A stretch of DNA of 64,000 nt from Actinopolymorpha alba DSM 45243 (GCF_000373925.1 NZ_KB892749.1:47353-111352), one strand, 5' to 3'; positions 33,026 through 41,961 are shown, numbered from the stretch's first letter. The notes: generated from the letters alone by a model not told the origin. A program made the numbers and translations.

Positions 33026-34102
33026 ATGCGACCACAGCTCAAGCCGGGACTGCGGAGGGTGTGGCGCGACCGCCGCACGGTCCAGATCGGTCTCGACCCC
33101 GAGCACGCGCTTGTCCTCACCGACCTCGACCCCGCCCTCACAGAGGTCGTCGACGGTCTCACCGGCATCCGTACCACCGAGGCGATCGTCACCCAGGCAC
33201 TCTCCCGGGGCATCGACGGCGTACGCGCCCGCCGACTCCTCCAGCTGCTTTCCGATGGCGGCGTCCTCGATGACGCCGAGTCCACCCACCTCGCACTGCG
33301 AGACCTCACACCCACCGAGCGCGAACGCCTCTCCCCCGACCTCGCGGCTCGATCGGTGAGCAGCCGGTCCCCAGACGGCGGGGCAGCCGAGCTCGCCGTC
33401 CGCCGGGACGCCTGCGTCGCGGTCTACGGCGCTGGCCGGGTCGGCGCGTCGATGACCTCGCTGCTGGCCTCGGCCGGAGTGGGGCGGCTCACCATCATCG
33501 ACCGATCGTTGGTCCGACCGGCCGACCTCGCTCCCGCTGGGCTGGCCTTGGGCGACGTCGGATCCTCCCGGGCGCTCGGCGCGAGCCGTGCGGTCGCCGG
33601 CAGTGCGCCCTCGACCGACGTCGCGGCGATCGGGGAAGGTCAGACCACGGTCCGACCGCACGTCGCGATCCTGGCGCCCGACGACGAACCTGACCGCAGG
33701 GTTGCCGACACGCTCGTCCGGGCCGGTGTCCCGCACCTGGTCGTACGCATGCGGGAGGCGCGCGCGATCCTGGGGCCGTTCGTGCTTCCCGGTGAGTCCT
33801 CGTGCATCCGCTGCCACGACCTGCATCGCGCGGCCCGGGATCCGCAGTGGCCGCACGTCCTCGCGCAGGTGCTCTCGGAGCCCACCCGGACCCCTGCCTG
33901 CGACGTCGTACTCGCCACGAGTCTCGCGGCCCAGGCGACGCTCCATGTGCTCGCGTTCCTCAACGGCGTCCGACCGCCGTCAGTCGACGCGACGCTTGAG
34001 ATGGACCTCCCGCTCGGCGCCCAACGCCGCCGCTCGTGGTCGTCCCATCCCTCGTGCGGCTGCCAGTGGGACCCCGAGCCCTTGCCGGCCGCTGCGGCGT
34101 AG
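33026..34102 (+). CDS. ThiF-family adenylyltransferase-like protein
   Basis: The 358-residue protein has a partner-binding-like N-terminal part (PGLRRVWRDRRTVQIGLDPEHALVLTDLDP). A Rossmann ATP-binding core follows (VAVYGAGRVGASMTSLLASAGVGRLTIIDRSLVRPADL), then ESSCIRCHDLHRAARDPQWP, one of two cysteine-pair elements with the C-terminal CGCQW. ThiF/E1-like proteins adenylate a carrier-protein C-terminus, but no carrier protein gene is nearby. GGGGAGG lies eight bases before ATG. Confidence 0.85.
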   Translation: MRPQLKPGLRRVWRDRRTVQIGLDPEHALVLTDLDPALTEVVDGLTGIRTTEAIVTQALSRGIDGVRARRLLQLLSDGGVLDDAESTHLALRDLTPTERERLSPDLAARSVSSRSPDGGAAELAVRRDACVAVYGAGRVGASMTSLLASAGVGRLTIIDRSLVRPADLAPAGLALGDVGSSRALGASRAVAGSAPSTDVAAIGEGQTTVRPHVAILAPDDEPDRRVADTLVRAGVPHLVVRMREARAILGPFVLPGESSCIRCHDLHRAARDPQWPHVLAQVLSEPTRTPACDVVLATSLAAQATLHVLAFLNGVRPPSVDATLEMDLPLGAQRRRSWSSHPSCGCQWDPEPLPAAAA

Positions 34103-34136
34103 GTGGGTTGTCAGTGGCCGGGATTATGGTCCGATC

Positions 34137-35000
34137 ATGAGATACGGATTCGTGCTGCCCTACGGAGACGCGCACACCACGGCCGATCTGGCCGTTGTCG
34201 CCGAAGACCACGGATGGGACGGCTTCTTCGTCTGGGAGGGGATCTGGGCCATCGACCCGTGGGTGTCGCTCGCGGCCGCGGCCGTCCGCACGGAGCGAAT
34301 CCGGCTGGGCACCATGCTGACCCCGCTGCCGCGGCGAAGGCCATGGGAACTCGCCGGCCAGACATCCACTCTGGACAACCTGTCCGGAGGTCGGGTCATC
34401 CTCTCCGTCGGCCTCGGGGTCGCCGGTGAGGATCGCTGGTGGTTGTTCGAGGATGACCCGGGCCGGGCGGCCCGCGCGCAGATGCTCGACGAGGGCCTGG
34501 CGATGCTCGAGCGGTTGTGGCGCGAGGAGCCCTTCGAGTTCGAGGGCCGGCATTTCACGTCCCGGCTGATCGACTCGCTGGTGCCGCCCGCTCCTCCGGC
34601 GCCGGTGCAGAAGCCACGGATCCCGACCTGGGTGGTCGGCGCCTGGCCGTTTCCCAAGTCCATGCGCAGGTCCGCCCGCTGGGACGGTTGGATTCCCCAC
34701 TACCAGCCGGTCGACGCTTCGGCCGACGGGCAGCTGACGCCGGAGATCTTCGGCGAGGGGGCGATCTGGATTCGGGAGCAACGCGCCACCGAGGGCCTGC
34801 CGATGGCGGGCTATGACCTGATCATGGAGGGCGCCACCCCGGCCGACGATCCGAAGGCCGCGGCGGAGCAGGTACGCCCGTGGGCACAAGCCGGGGCCAC
34901 CTGGTGGCTCGACGCCGACTGGTCAAGCATGGACCCGGCGCGCGTCCGGGAAGCCTCCGAACGCCGGCTTCGTGCTGGTCCGCCCCGAGTCGACCACTGA
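34137..35000 (+). CDS. LLM-class (F420-type) flavin-dependent oxidoreductase
   Basis: The 287-residue TIM-barrel protein has RYGFVLPYGDAHTTADLAVVAEDHGWDGFFVWEG, RIRLGTMLTPLPRRRPWELAGQTSTLDNLSGGRVILSVGLG and IPTWVVGAWPFPKSMRRSARWDGWIP, all typical of bacterial luciferase-like F420-dependent enzymes. Substrate unknown. TATGGT lies six bases before ATG, so it is probably leaderless. Confidence 0.88.
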   Translation: MRYGFVLPYGDAHTTADLAVVAEDHGWDGFFVWEGIWAIDPWVSLAAAAVRTERIRLGTMLTPLPRRRPWELAGQTSTLDNLSGGRVILSVGLGVAGEDRWWLFEDDPGRAARAQMLDEGLAMLERLWREEPFEFEGRHFTSRLIDSLVPPAPPAPVQKPRIPTWVVGAWPFPKSMRRSARWDGWIPHYQPVDASADGQLTPEIFGEGAIWIREQRATEGLPMAGYDLIMEGATPADDPKAAAEQVRPWAQAGATWWLDADWSSMDPARVREASERRLRAGPPRVDH

Positions 35001-35068
35001 TGGGACCAGACCGCCCGATCCCGGCCAGTCAGCACGCTCGGGTTGCGCCCAACCTGGACAATGGACCT

Positions 35069-36469
35069 GTGAGCGATCTTCCTCGCAATGCAGTCGCCCG
35101 GACCGCGCGGCTGGCCAGCCTGCCCCTCGGCATCGCCGGCCGCACTGCCCTCGGCCTCGGCAAGCGGCTGGGCGGCCGGCCAGCCGAGGCGGTGGTCTCC
35201 GACGTTCAGAGGCGCACCGCGGAGCAGCTGTTCAAGGTGCTCGGCGAGCTCAAGGGCGGCGCCATGAAGTTCGGCCAGGCGCTCTCGATCTTCGAGGCGG
35301 CCCTTCCCGAGCACCTGGCGTCGCCCTACCGTGCGACCCTCACCAAACTCCAGGACGCCGCGCCGCCCATGCCACCCGCCACGGTCCATCGGGTCCTGGA
35401 GCAGGAGTTGGGCGCCAACTGGCGGCGACGGCTTCGACACTTCGACGACAAGCCCGCCGCCGCGGCCTCGATCGGCCAGGTCCACCGGGCACAGTGGCCA
35501 GACGGCCGCGACGTCGCGGTCAAGATCCAGTACCCCGGTGCGGCCGAGGCCCTCCGGTCCGACCTCAACCAACTCGGGCGTGTCAGCCGGTTGCTCGGGT
35601 CCTGGATGCCTGGCCTGGAGGTCCGGCCCCTGGTCGAGGAGCTCAAGGCTCGGATCGGAGAGGAGCTCAACTACCAGCTCGAGGCCGAGGCACAGGCGGG
35701 CTTCGCGGCGGCGTACGACGGTGATCCCGAGATCGCCGTGCCGCACGTGCGGTTCCACACGCCGCGGGTCCTCGTCACCGACTGGCTCGACGGCATCCCT
35801 CTCCACCAGGTGATCGCCGACGGCACCCAGGACGAACGCGACCGGGCCGGCCGGCTCTTCGTCCGCTTCCTCTTCTCCGGCCCCGAACGTGCCGGCCTCC
35901 TGCATGCCGACCCGCACCCCGGCAACTACCGGATCACGCCCGACGGCCGGCTCGGCGTGGTCGACTACGGCCTGGTCGCCCGGCTACCCGGCGGCTTCCC
36001 ACCGCAGATCGGGCGCCTGCTGCGGATCGGTCTCGACGGCGACTTCGACAGCGTGGTCGACGGCCTGCGCGAGGAGGGCTTCATCAAACCGCACGTCGAG
36101 ATCGACGCGCAGGAGTTGTACGACTACCTCCAGCCGTTCATCGAGCCGGCTCGGGACGAGACCTTCGCCTTCTCCCGCGAATGGATGCGCTCGCAGTTCC
36201 AACGGATCAGCGACGTCCGCGGGGCCGGCGCCAAGACCGCGTTCAAGCTGAACCTTCCGCCGTCGTACCTCCTCATCCACCGGGTGTGGAGCGGCGGCAT
36301 CGGCGTGCTCGCCCAGCTGGGCGCGGAGGCGCCGTTCCGATCCGAACTCGAGCGTTGGCTCCCCGGCTTTCAGCCCGACCTCGGTCGGGCTGAGGTGCGG
36401 CAGCTCGTCGACCTGCACCCCGACGACGATGTTCTGGCTGAAGACGTCGACGAGATCGCTGAGGGGTGA
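35069..36469 (+). CDS. AarF/ABC1/UbiB kinase-like protein
   Basis: The 466-residue protein has the atypical kinase signatures: KFGQALSIFEAALPE (KxGQ), AAAASIGQVHRAQW (the Ala-rich nucleotide loop), VAVKIQYPGAAEALRSDL (VAVKVQxPG), ELNYQLEAEAQ, LLHADPHPGNY and VVDYGLVARL. In the family these regulate lipid or quinone metabolism; the quinone link is not established for actinobacteria. The GTG start follows a GACAAT box by six bases. Mycobacteria carry an ABC1-type gene in the same position near whiB7. Confidence 0.92.
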   Translation: MSDLPRNAVARTARLASLPLGIAGRTALGLGKRLGGRPAEAVVSDVQRRTAEQLFKVLGELKGGAMKFGQALSIFEAALPEHLASPYRATLTKLQDAAPPMPPATVHRVLEQELGANWRRRLRHFDDKPAAAASIGQVHRAQWPDGRDVAVKIQYPGAAEALRSDLNQLGRVSRLLGSWMPGLEVRPLVEELKARIGEELNYQLEAEAQAGFAAAYDGDPEIAVPHVRFHTPRVLVTDWLDGIPLHQVIADGTQDERDRAGRLFVRFLFSGPERAGLLHADPHPGNYRITPDGRLGVVDYGLVARLPGGFPPQIGRLLRIGLDGDFDSVVDGLREEGFIKPHVEIDAQELYDYLQPFIEPARDETFAFSREWMRSQFQRISDVRGAGAKTAFKLNLPPSYLLIHRVWSGGIGVLAQLGAEAPFRSELERWLPGFQPDLGRAEVRQLVDLHPDDDVLAEDVDEIAEG

Positions 36470-36521
36470 GTGGGCCGGGCCGCCGCGAGCCGCTGCTCGC
36501 GGGACTGTCGGCCGGCTGGGC

Positions 36522-36683
36522 TTACCAGACGGCTCGGTCGAACCGTGCCTCGATGTTGTGCAGGTTGCTTCGAGCGCAACCCTCGCAGTAGCGCGTCGTC
36601 GCGCCTCGCTCGAACGACACCGCCCAGGTGATCGGAGTCTGGTCACCGGGTGCGGAAGTGCCGCAGAGATCGCACTCAATCAT
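36522..36683 (-). CDS. Small zinc-ribbon protein (53 residues)
   Basis: The protein MIECDLCGTSAPGDQTPITW... has two CxxC pairs (CDLC and CEGC) and ends SNLHNIEARFDRAVW. This is a recurrent small actinobacterial protein with no assigned function. ATG 36683 is preferred because upstream residues are not conserved-looking. It lies between the AarF and whiB7 regions and is convergent with the former. Confidence 0.75.
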   Translation of the reverse strand: MIECDLCGTSAPGDQTPITWAVSFERGATTRYCEGCARSNLHNIEARFDRAVW

Positions 36684-36888
36684 CGCCGTCGGTCGCTTTC
36701 TGTAGACCTGGGCCGCTGGAGGCGGCCGCGTCCTCGTTCCACGCATCATGGTGACCCAGCCGTGTTTCGACCACGCAACGCACACGGTACGACACTCTTT
36801 TGTTACCAATGCATCGAACTTGTGGTGACCAACACCAACCTCCGATAACGGCCCGGGCCCAGGGCACCAAAGGCTCCAGGCATGGAAA

Positions 36889-36924
36889 CGGGCCGGGACA
36901 CCTCGACTGAGATGCCCCGGCCCG
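36889..36924 (-). terminator. Terminator hairpin of the whiB7 unit
   Basis: CGGGCCGGG (36889-36897) pairs with CCCGGCCCG (36916-36924), about 50 bases beyond the stop of the small basic protein that follows whiB7. Confidence 0.65.
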
Positions 36925-36974
36925 AACGCCGGAGGCCGGCGGAGCTGGAGGTCGCACCGTCATTCCTGCTCGAA

Positions 36975-37295
36975 CTAGTTGAACCGCGCCCTGATGAGCC
37001 GCGCGCGAATCGCGGCCTCCTGTGCTTTACGGCTCAGCCGGCGGGCGCGCACCAGCTGGGCCGCCCGTCGTCCTTCCTTGGTGGTATTCACCCGCTCATG
37101 TATCTGTGCGCGGGCCAGATCTTCGTGGAGAAGATGCATTGCGGTGCTCCTCATTGCGATATTGCGTGCCGAGTCCGTCCGGACCGTGACGGTCGTGGAC
37201 TGGTCGGCGGCGTGACGATTGGTCATCGGGATCTCGGTGGTCAGGGAGGTGAAGGGCCGGATCGCTCGGGCCTGCCTCGGTCGGATGGTGGTCAT
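36975..37295 (-). CDS. Small basic protein coupled to whiB7
   Basis: The 106-residue Arg/Ala-rich helical protein (NTTKEGRRAAQLVRARRLSRKAQEAAIRARLIRARFN at the end) has no recognised family. Its ATG overlaps the whiB7 stop (ATGA at 37292-37295), so it is co-translated with whiB7 and should be induced by the same ribosome-targeting stresses. Its high charge suggests nucleic-acid or ribosome association (inference). Confidence 0.7.
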   Translation of the reverse strand: MTTIRPRQARAIRPFTSLTTEIPMTNRHAADQSTTVTVRTDSARNIAMRSTAMHLLHEDLARAQIHERVNTTKEGRRAAQLVRARRLSRKAQEAAIRARLIRARFN

Positions 37296-37570
37296 GCCGC
37301 GACTTCGTTCTTGCGAGGACGTCCACGCGGACGCTTACGCGGTACGACGACGCCGGCGATGAACAACTCGCCGCCCCATACGCCCCACGGCTCCCGCCGG
37401 GCAAGCGCGCCATCGAGGCACTCCCGCCTGATCGGGCAGTCGTGGCAGATGGTCTTGGCGAACTCCACATCCGCCGGAGACTCGGCGAAGAAGAGTTCCG
37501 GATCGAACGTCCGACACGGAAGCTGTACCTCCGTGGCGACCTCAGGTATGTCGAGGACGCTCAGGCTCAC
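37292..37570 (-). CDS. whiB7: WhiB7 transcriptional activator
   Basis: The 92-residue protein has the four-Cys [4Fe-4S] WhiB motif (PCRTF then ICHDCPIRREC), the SigA-binding turn GVWGGELF and the C-terminal AT-hook RPRGRPRK, the combination that defines WhiB7. It activates intrinsic antibiotic-resistance genes by binding SigA and AT-rich DNA upstream of -35. The GTG start has AAGGAGGTGA six to seven bases upstream. The leader contains an upstream ORF and an intrinsic terminator. uvrD2 lies directly upstream, as in mycobacteria. Confidence 0.95.
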   Translation of the reverse strand: MSLSVLDIPEVATEVQLPCRTFDPELFFAESPADVEFAKTICHDCPIRRECLDGALARREPWGVWGGELFIAGVVVPRKRPRGRPRKNEVAA

Positions 37571-37690
37571 TTCCAGTCACCTCCTTGTGTCCTGGGTTTG
37601 CGCGATGGACCGAACTGCTGTGCCGTGAACTGACCTGCTGGTGCCAGGTGAACTGCTGGCTGGTTCATGGGCCTGCCATTTCGCTGGTGC

Positions 37691-37732
37691 AAACAAAAAG
37701 GCCGCGGATCCCGGAGTCGGGATTCCGCGGCC
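37691..37732 (-). terminator. Intrinsic terminator in the whiB7 leader (attenuator)
   Basis: On the minus strand a 13-bp stem with one bulge (37732-37719 with 37712-37700, six-base loop) is followed by TTTTTGTTT. It is a classic rho-independent terminator, rare in this window. It lies 130 bases before whiB7 and 20 bases after the upstream ORF stop. Confidence 0.88.
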
Positions 37733-37752
37733 TCGGAGGCGCCGGCCAGATC

Positions 37753-38022
37753 TTAAGTGACCGGTGGGCTCCAGGCTGGAACACCCGACAATGGGGCCTT
37801 GTTGGACGGAGCAGAAACTCCCGACGGAGTGGCCGGGGTGATCGGGGTGACGACACCGTCGCGGTAGAACACCGGACCGCGCGCGAGGACACCGAATCGG
37901 CCGCTGGGCACACTGCTCCCCTGGTGCGTGCGCTGACGAGGTGAAGCGCCACGCCTGGTGGAAAGCATCTCCGAGCAGGGGGCGCCGGTCAGCAGCTCAC
38001 GCGAGCTGTCAATTGTGATCAT
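37753..38022 (-). CDS. Upstream ORF in the whiB7 leader (89 residues)
   Basis: The frame starts MITIDSSRELLTGAPCSEML with AGAGGAGGTG nine bases before its ATG, one of the best ribosome sites here. It ends in TAA 20 bases before the leader terminator. The peptide (Ser/Pro/Thr/Gly-rich) has no recognised domain. In mycobacteria and Streptomyces, whiB7 expression depends on a translated upstream ORF whose stalling prevents termination; this layout fits, though the peptide is long. Confidence 0.65.
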   Translation of the reverse strand: MITIDSSRELLTGAPCSEMLSTRRGASPRQRTHQGSSVPSGRFGVLARGPVFYRDGVVTPITPATPSGVSAPSNKAPLSGVPAWSPPVT

Positions 38023-38086
38023 CGTCGACGCACCTCCTCTGACTCAGACATGCCAAACACGCAGCGGCGGATTTGGGGACGTGGAG

Positions 38087-38128
38087 AGACTACGCGGTCG
38101 GCCCTGGGCAGGGCAACGAATTATTGTG
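38087..38128 (-). promoter_or_regulatory. whiB7 promoter with AT-rich activator site
   Basis: On the minus strand TTGCCC (38116-38111) and TAGTCT (38092-38087) are 18 bases apart. Directly upstream of the -35 box lies an AT-rich stretch (ACAATAATTCG), the type of site bound by the WhiB7 AT-hook for autoactivation. The predicted leader is about 510 bases long. Confidence 0.65.
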
Positions 38129-38142
38129 GCTGGTTTTCAACG

Positions 38143-40344
38143 TTACCGATCCGTGGCCGACGCTCCGCCGGCTCCGCCCTCACCCGCCGCGCAGATGCCG
38201 AGCACGTCGTCGGCGTACCGGGACAACTTGCTGGCTCCGACACCTGGGATGGTCGCCAGCTGCGAGGGACTGGTCGGCCTGGCCTCGGCGATCGCGACCA
38301 GGGTCGCGTCGGTGAAGACGCAGTACGCCGGCACCCGCTGCTCCTGGGCGCGTTCGAGCCGCCATGCGCGCAGGCGTTCGAACATCTCCTCGTCGTAGCT
38401 CGCGGGGCAATCCGCGCACCGGCCGACCTTCCGCTCGGTCGCGTCGTGAAGAGGTCGATCACACTGGCGGCAACGGGCGAGACCACGGGCGGGCGACCGG
38501 CGCCCGGCGCGATCAGCCGTGCTCGGCCGATCGGCGGTGGCGCTGCCCTTCGGGCGTACGGAGGAGAGGAACCGTGATGGCGAGCGCCGACCACGCCCAC
38601 CCGGCGTGCGGCTCAGGGACCAGGAAATGCCGAGGTGGCTGCGGGCCCGGGTGACCCCGACGTAGAGCAGCCGGCGTTCCTCCTCGATCTGCTCCGGCGT
38701 CTCGGCGTAGGTGATGGGGACGGTGCCTTCGTGGATCCCCACAAGGAAGACCGCGTCCCACTCGAGCCCCTTCGCCGCGTGGAGCGTCGCGAGCGTCACA
38801 CCGTCGGCCGCGGGCGCGTGCTGGGCCGCGATGCGGTCGTCCACGACTCCGACGAACGCCGCGAGGTCGGTCTCGGGCTGCTCGCGGGCCACGTCAGCGG
38901 CCAGGGAGGCGAGCGCCGCGAGCGACTCCCAGCGTTCGCGGACCGCGCCGGTGCCACTCGGCGGCTCCGATGTCCATCCCGTCGCGGCCAGGACGGCGTG
39001 CACCTCTGAGACCAGTCCGGCATCGGAGACCTCGGCGGCCCGGGCAGCCCCGCGCAACAGCACCACGGCCTCACGGACCTCCGGACGGTCGAAGAAGCGT
39101 TCGGCGCCCCTCAGGAGATAGGGGATCCCCCGCTCGGCCAGGGCCTGCTCGAACGCCTCGGACTGGGCGTTGACCCGGAAGAGCACCGCCATCTCCCGCA
39201 GCGGGACGCCCTGCTGGCGAAGGCGTTCGACGGCGCGGGCGACGCCTTCGGCCTCGGCCACCTCGTCGGGGTATTCGGTGAAGGTCGGCTCCGGGCCGTC
39301 GGGGCGCTGCGCGCGCAACGTCAACCGATGCTTGCTCGCCGGACCCCGGGCGTCGGCGAGGAGGGAGTTGGCCACCCTCACCACCTGGGGCGTCGAGCGG
39401 TAGTCGCGCTCCAGGCGTACGACGGACGCGCCGGGATGCCGGCGGGTGAACTCCAAGAGGTATGCCGGGCTGGCTCCGGCGAAGGAATAGATCGTCTGGC
39501 TCGCGTCGCCCACGACACACACATCGGAACGGTCGCCCAACCACAGGTCGAGCAGCGTCTGCTGGACCGGGCTCACGTCCTGGTACTCGTCCACGACGAA
39601 GTGGTGGTATTGAGCGCGGACGGCGGCGGCGACCTTCGGACTGTCGGCGAGGAGCGCCACCGCGCAGAGGAGGACGTCTTCGAGGTCGAGGTGGCCCCGC
39701 TCGCGGCGTACCTCCTCGTAGGCGGCGAAGACGTGGGCGATCGTGGCGGCGTCAAAGCCCCCGGCCTGCCGGCCCGCCTTCGCGGCAAGGGTGGGGTAGT
39801 CGTCGGGGCGGACGTTGCTGACCTTGGCCCACTCGATCTCGCTGGCAAGGTCACGACGGCCCGCGAGGTCGGCGGAGACCCGGCAGCGGGCGGCCGCCTC
39901 CGCGACGTACCGCAGCTTGCTCTCGACGATCGGTGGCAACTCCGAGCGATAGACCTGCGGCCAGAAGTAACGTGCCTGCCGCAGGGCGGCGGAGTGGAAC
40001 GTGCGGGCCTGAACGCCGGCGACCCCGAGCTCGCGTAGCCGGGTCCGCATCTCCCCCGCGGCCCGGGTGGTGAACGTCACGGCCAGGACGCGCCGCGGCT
40101 GCCAGCGCCCGGCCAGCACGGCGTAAGCAATCCGGTGCGTGATGGCCCGGGTCTTGCCGGTGCCCGCACCGGCGAGGATGCAGAGCGGACCGTCAAGGGA
40201 CGTCGCCGCCGCCCGCTGCTCGGGATCGAGCGCCGCGAGCACGTCGTCGGCGGTCGGGGCCGGCCGCAGCGCTCGCGCGGCTTCGGACACGGTGGCGGCG
40301 AGTACGTCAGTCACCTGGCCCATCATGGCACCACCGGCGGACAC
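38143..40344 (-). CDS. uvrD2: ATP-dependent DNA helicase UvrD2
   Basis: The 733-residue SF1 helicase has Walker A GAGTGKTRAITHRI, motif II VVDEYQDVSP, motif III VVGDASQTIYSFAGA, motif IV ERDYRSTP, motif V TLHAAKGLEWDAVFLVG and motif VI YVGVTRARSHL. A tetracysteine zinc motif (CRQCDRPL, CADCP) and a C-terminal HRDC domain (VFTDATLVAIAEARPTSPSQLATIPGVGASKLSRYADDVL) follow; this order is that of mycobacterial UvrD2. The GTG start at 40344 is uncertain; ATG at 40326 is an alternative. Confidence 0.94.
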   Translation of the reverse strand: MSAGGAMMGQVTDVLAATVSEAARALRPAPTADDVLAALDPEQRAAATSLDGPLCILAGAGTGKTRAITHRIAYAVLAGRWQPRRVLAVTFTTRAAGEMRTRLRELGVAGVQARTFHSAALRQARYFWPQVYRSELPPIVESKLRYVAEAAARCRVSADLAGRRDLASEIEWAKVSNVRPDDYPTLAAKAGRQAGGFDAATIAHVFAAYEEVRRERGHLDLEDVLLCAVALLADSPKVAAAVRAQYHHFVVDEYQDVSPVQQTLLDLWLGDRSDVCVVGDASQTIYSFAGASPAYLLEFTRRHPGASVVRLERDYRSTPQVVRVANSLLADARGPASKHRLTLRAQRPDGPEPTFTEYPDEVAEAEGVARAVERLRQQGVPLREMAVLFRVNAQSEAFEQALAERGIPYLLRGAERFFDRPEVREAVVLLRGAARAAEVSDAGLVSEVHAVLAATGWTSEPPSGTGAVRERWESLAALASLAADVAREQPETDLAAFVGVVDDRIAAQHAPAADGVTLATLHAAKGLEWDAVFLVGIHEGTVPITYAETPEQIEEERRLLYVGVTRARSHLGISWSLSRTPGGRGRRSPSRFLSSVRPKGSATADRPSTADRAGRRSPARGLARCRQCDRPLHDATERKVGRCADCPASYDEEMFERLRAWRLERAQEQRVPAYCVFTDATLVAIAEARPTSPSQLATIPGVGASKLSRYADDVLGICAAGEGGAGGASATDR

Positions 40345-40424
40345 CCGGCGGGCACCTGCCCCACCTGTGGACAGGGCCGCCGGATGGGCCGCTGTGGACG
40401 AAATCGCGGCTCAGAACGGCGCGC

Positions 40425-40673
40425 CTACTGGGCCGCGACCAGCCGCGCCTGGACCTGCGCGAGGGAGGGGTTCGTGAGGGCGCTGCCGTCGGGGAAGACC
40501 ACGGTCGGCACCGTCTTGTTGCCGCCGTTGACCTTCGCGACCAGGTCGGCCGCGTCGGGGTTCTGCTCGATGTCAACCTCGACGTAGGCGATGCCAGCCC
40601 GGTCCAGCTGCCCCTTGAGACGGCGGCAGTAACCGCACCACGGCGTGCTGTACATCGTGATCGTGTTCGACAT
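40425..40673 (-). CDS. mrx1: Mycoredoxin (Mrx1)
   Basis: The 82-residue glutaredoxin-fold protein MSNTITMYSTPWCGYCRRLK has the CGYC active site, a cis-Pro loop TVPTVVFPDG and the final helix LAQVQARLVAAQ. It reduces protein-mycothiol mixed disulfides in the cytoplasm. AAGGA lies about ten bases before ATG. A SigR-type promoter at 40720-40746 places it in the thiol-stress regulon. Its position between nudC and uvrD2 is conserved in mycobacteria. Confidence 0.93.
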   Translation of the reverse strand: MSNTITMYSTPWCGYCRRLKGQLDRAGIAYVEVDIEQNPDAADLVAKVNGGNKTVPTVVFPDGSALTNPSLAQVQARLVAAQ

Positions 40674-40719
40674 CGGGCGATCCTTCCAATGAGCGCCGGA
40701 CCCTCGCGGACACCGGTGT

Positions 40720-40746
40720 AACGGCCTCGGACCGCGCGTTCTTCCC
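40720..40746 (-). promoter_or_regulatory. SigR-type promoter of mrx1
   Basis: On the minus strand GGGAAG (40746-40741) and GTT (40722-40720) are 18 bases apart, about 45 bases upstream of the mrx1 start. Only the sixth base of the upstream box differs from GGGAAT. Confidence 0.6.
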
Positions 40747-40867
40747 GGATCGAGCTTTGTCGCGTGCGTCGGCCATGGACGGCCAGTGGGTCGTGGGTGG
40801 CGAGTCGGACTTGTCGAGCTTAGATACACCCGGGCCGTCCTACCGCGGACGGCCCGCACGGCCCGGG

Positions 40868-41788
40868 TCACCAGTCGCCTGGAAGCTCCTCGCCGTACCA
40901 CGCCTCGATGAGGCGGCGCGCGATCGAGACCCGGCCGGGAAGCAGCAGCTCACCCGACTCGACCGCCGCCCGCAGCTCCGCGCGGGAGAGCCACCGGGCC
41001 TCGGCGATCTCCTCCTCGTCGACCTTGATCTCCGTCGTCACCGCCCGGGCGAAGAACCCCAGCATCAGGCTCGACGGGAACGGCCACGGCTGGCTGCCGG
41101 CGTAGACCGGATCCACGACCTCGATGCCGGTCTCCTCGCGTACCTCCCGGACGACCGCGTGCTCGAGGGGTTCGCCCGGCTCGACGAAGCCGGCGAGGGT
41201 GGAGAACCGGCCCGTGGGCCAGCTGGGTTGCCGTCCGAGCAGGCAGCGGTCCGCGTCGTCGGAAACCAGGACGATGATCGCCGGGTCGGTCCGCGGAAAG
41301 TGCTGCGTGCCGCACGACGGGCACCGGCGTACGTGACCACCGTCGGTTGGCTCGGTCGCGGTGCCACACCGGGCGCAGCGCGGGTGGGCGGCGTGCCAGT
41401 TGACGAGCGCCATCGCGTGGACGAACACACCGGCGTCCCGGTCGGAGACGAGACCGCCCGCCTCCCGGAGCCCGATGAGCCGGCGGCCGTCCTGGCCTTC
41501 GCCGTCGGCCTCCCCGGTCCCGTGCACCGCGAAGTACGGGACCCCGTCGGTGTCGAGCCCGAGAAGATAGCGCTCATCGGACGGCGCGCCGGCCGCCTCG
41601 ACAGAGGCCGGCGAGACGTAGACCAGCGCGGAACCGTCCTCGCTGGCCGGCGCCTTGCCGTCGACGATCACGAGGACCCGGCAGCGTGGATCAGACCAGC
41701 GCTCCGCCACCCATGCGGCGTTGGCGCGGCGTTCGGTCGCGCGGTCGAGGGTGGAGCGGGCGAGTGCGAGCTGGGAGAGGCGCGGCAC
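40868..41788 (-). CDS. nudC: NAD+ diphosphatase NudC
   Basis: The 306-residue protein has an N-terminal NUDIX-like domain, a zinc ribbon (CARCGTATEPTDGGHVRRCPSCG), a Nudix box (GFVEPGEPLEHAVVREVREE followed by TGI) and the NudC-specific SQPWPFPSSLMLGF. It hydrolyses NAD(H) and can remove NAD caps from RNA. The GTG start follows a TACAGT box by seven bases, so the message is probably leaderless. Confidence 0.93.
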   Translation of the reverse strand: MPRLSQLALARSTLDRATERRANAAWVAERWSDPRCRVLVIVDGKAPASEDGSALVYVSPASVEAAGAPSDERYLLGLDTDGVPYFAVHGTGEADGEGQDGRRLIGLREAGGLVSDRDAGVFVHAMALVNWHAAHPRCARCGTATEPTDGGHVRRCPSCGTQHFPRTDPAIIVLVSDDADRCLLGRQPSWPTGRFSTLAGFVEPGEPLEHAVVREVREETGIEVVDPVYAGSQPWPFPSSLMLGFFARAVTTEIKVDEEEIAEARWLSRAELRAAVESGELLLPGRVSIARRLIEAWYGEELPGDW

Positions 41789-41961
41789 GCTGAGCACTGT
41801 AGCCCGCGCCGCGGGCCGACAGTCGCCGTGAACCACGGATGGCCCGCAGCGGCCTTCGGGTTCGCGATCAACCGGGGACCCGCCTCTCCATACCTCTGGC
41901 AGCAAGGTGACGCCGGGAGCTGGGCTGGCCGGACCCAGCTGGTCTGGCAGGATCCCCGACC

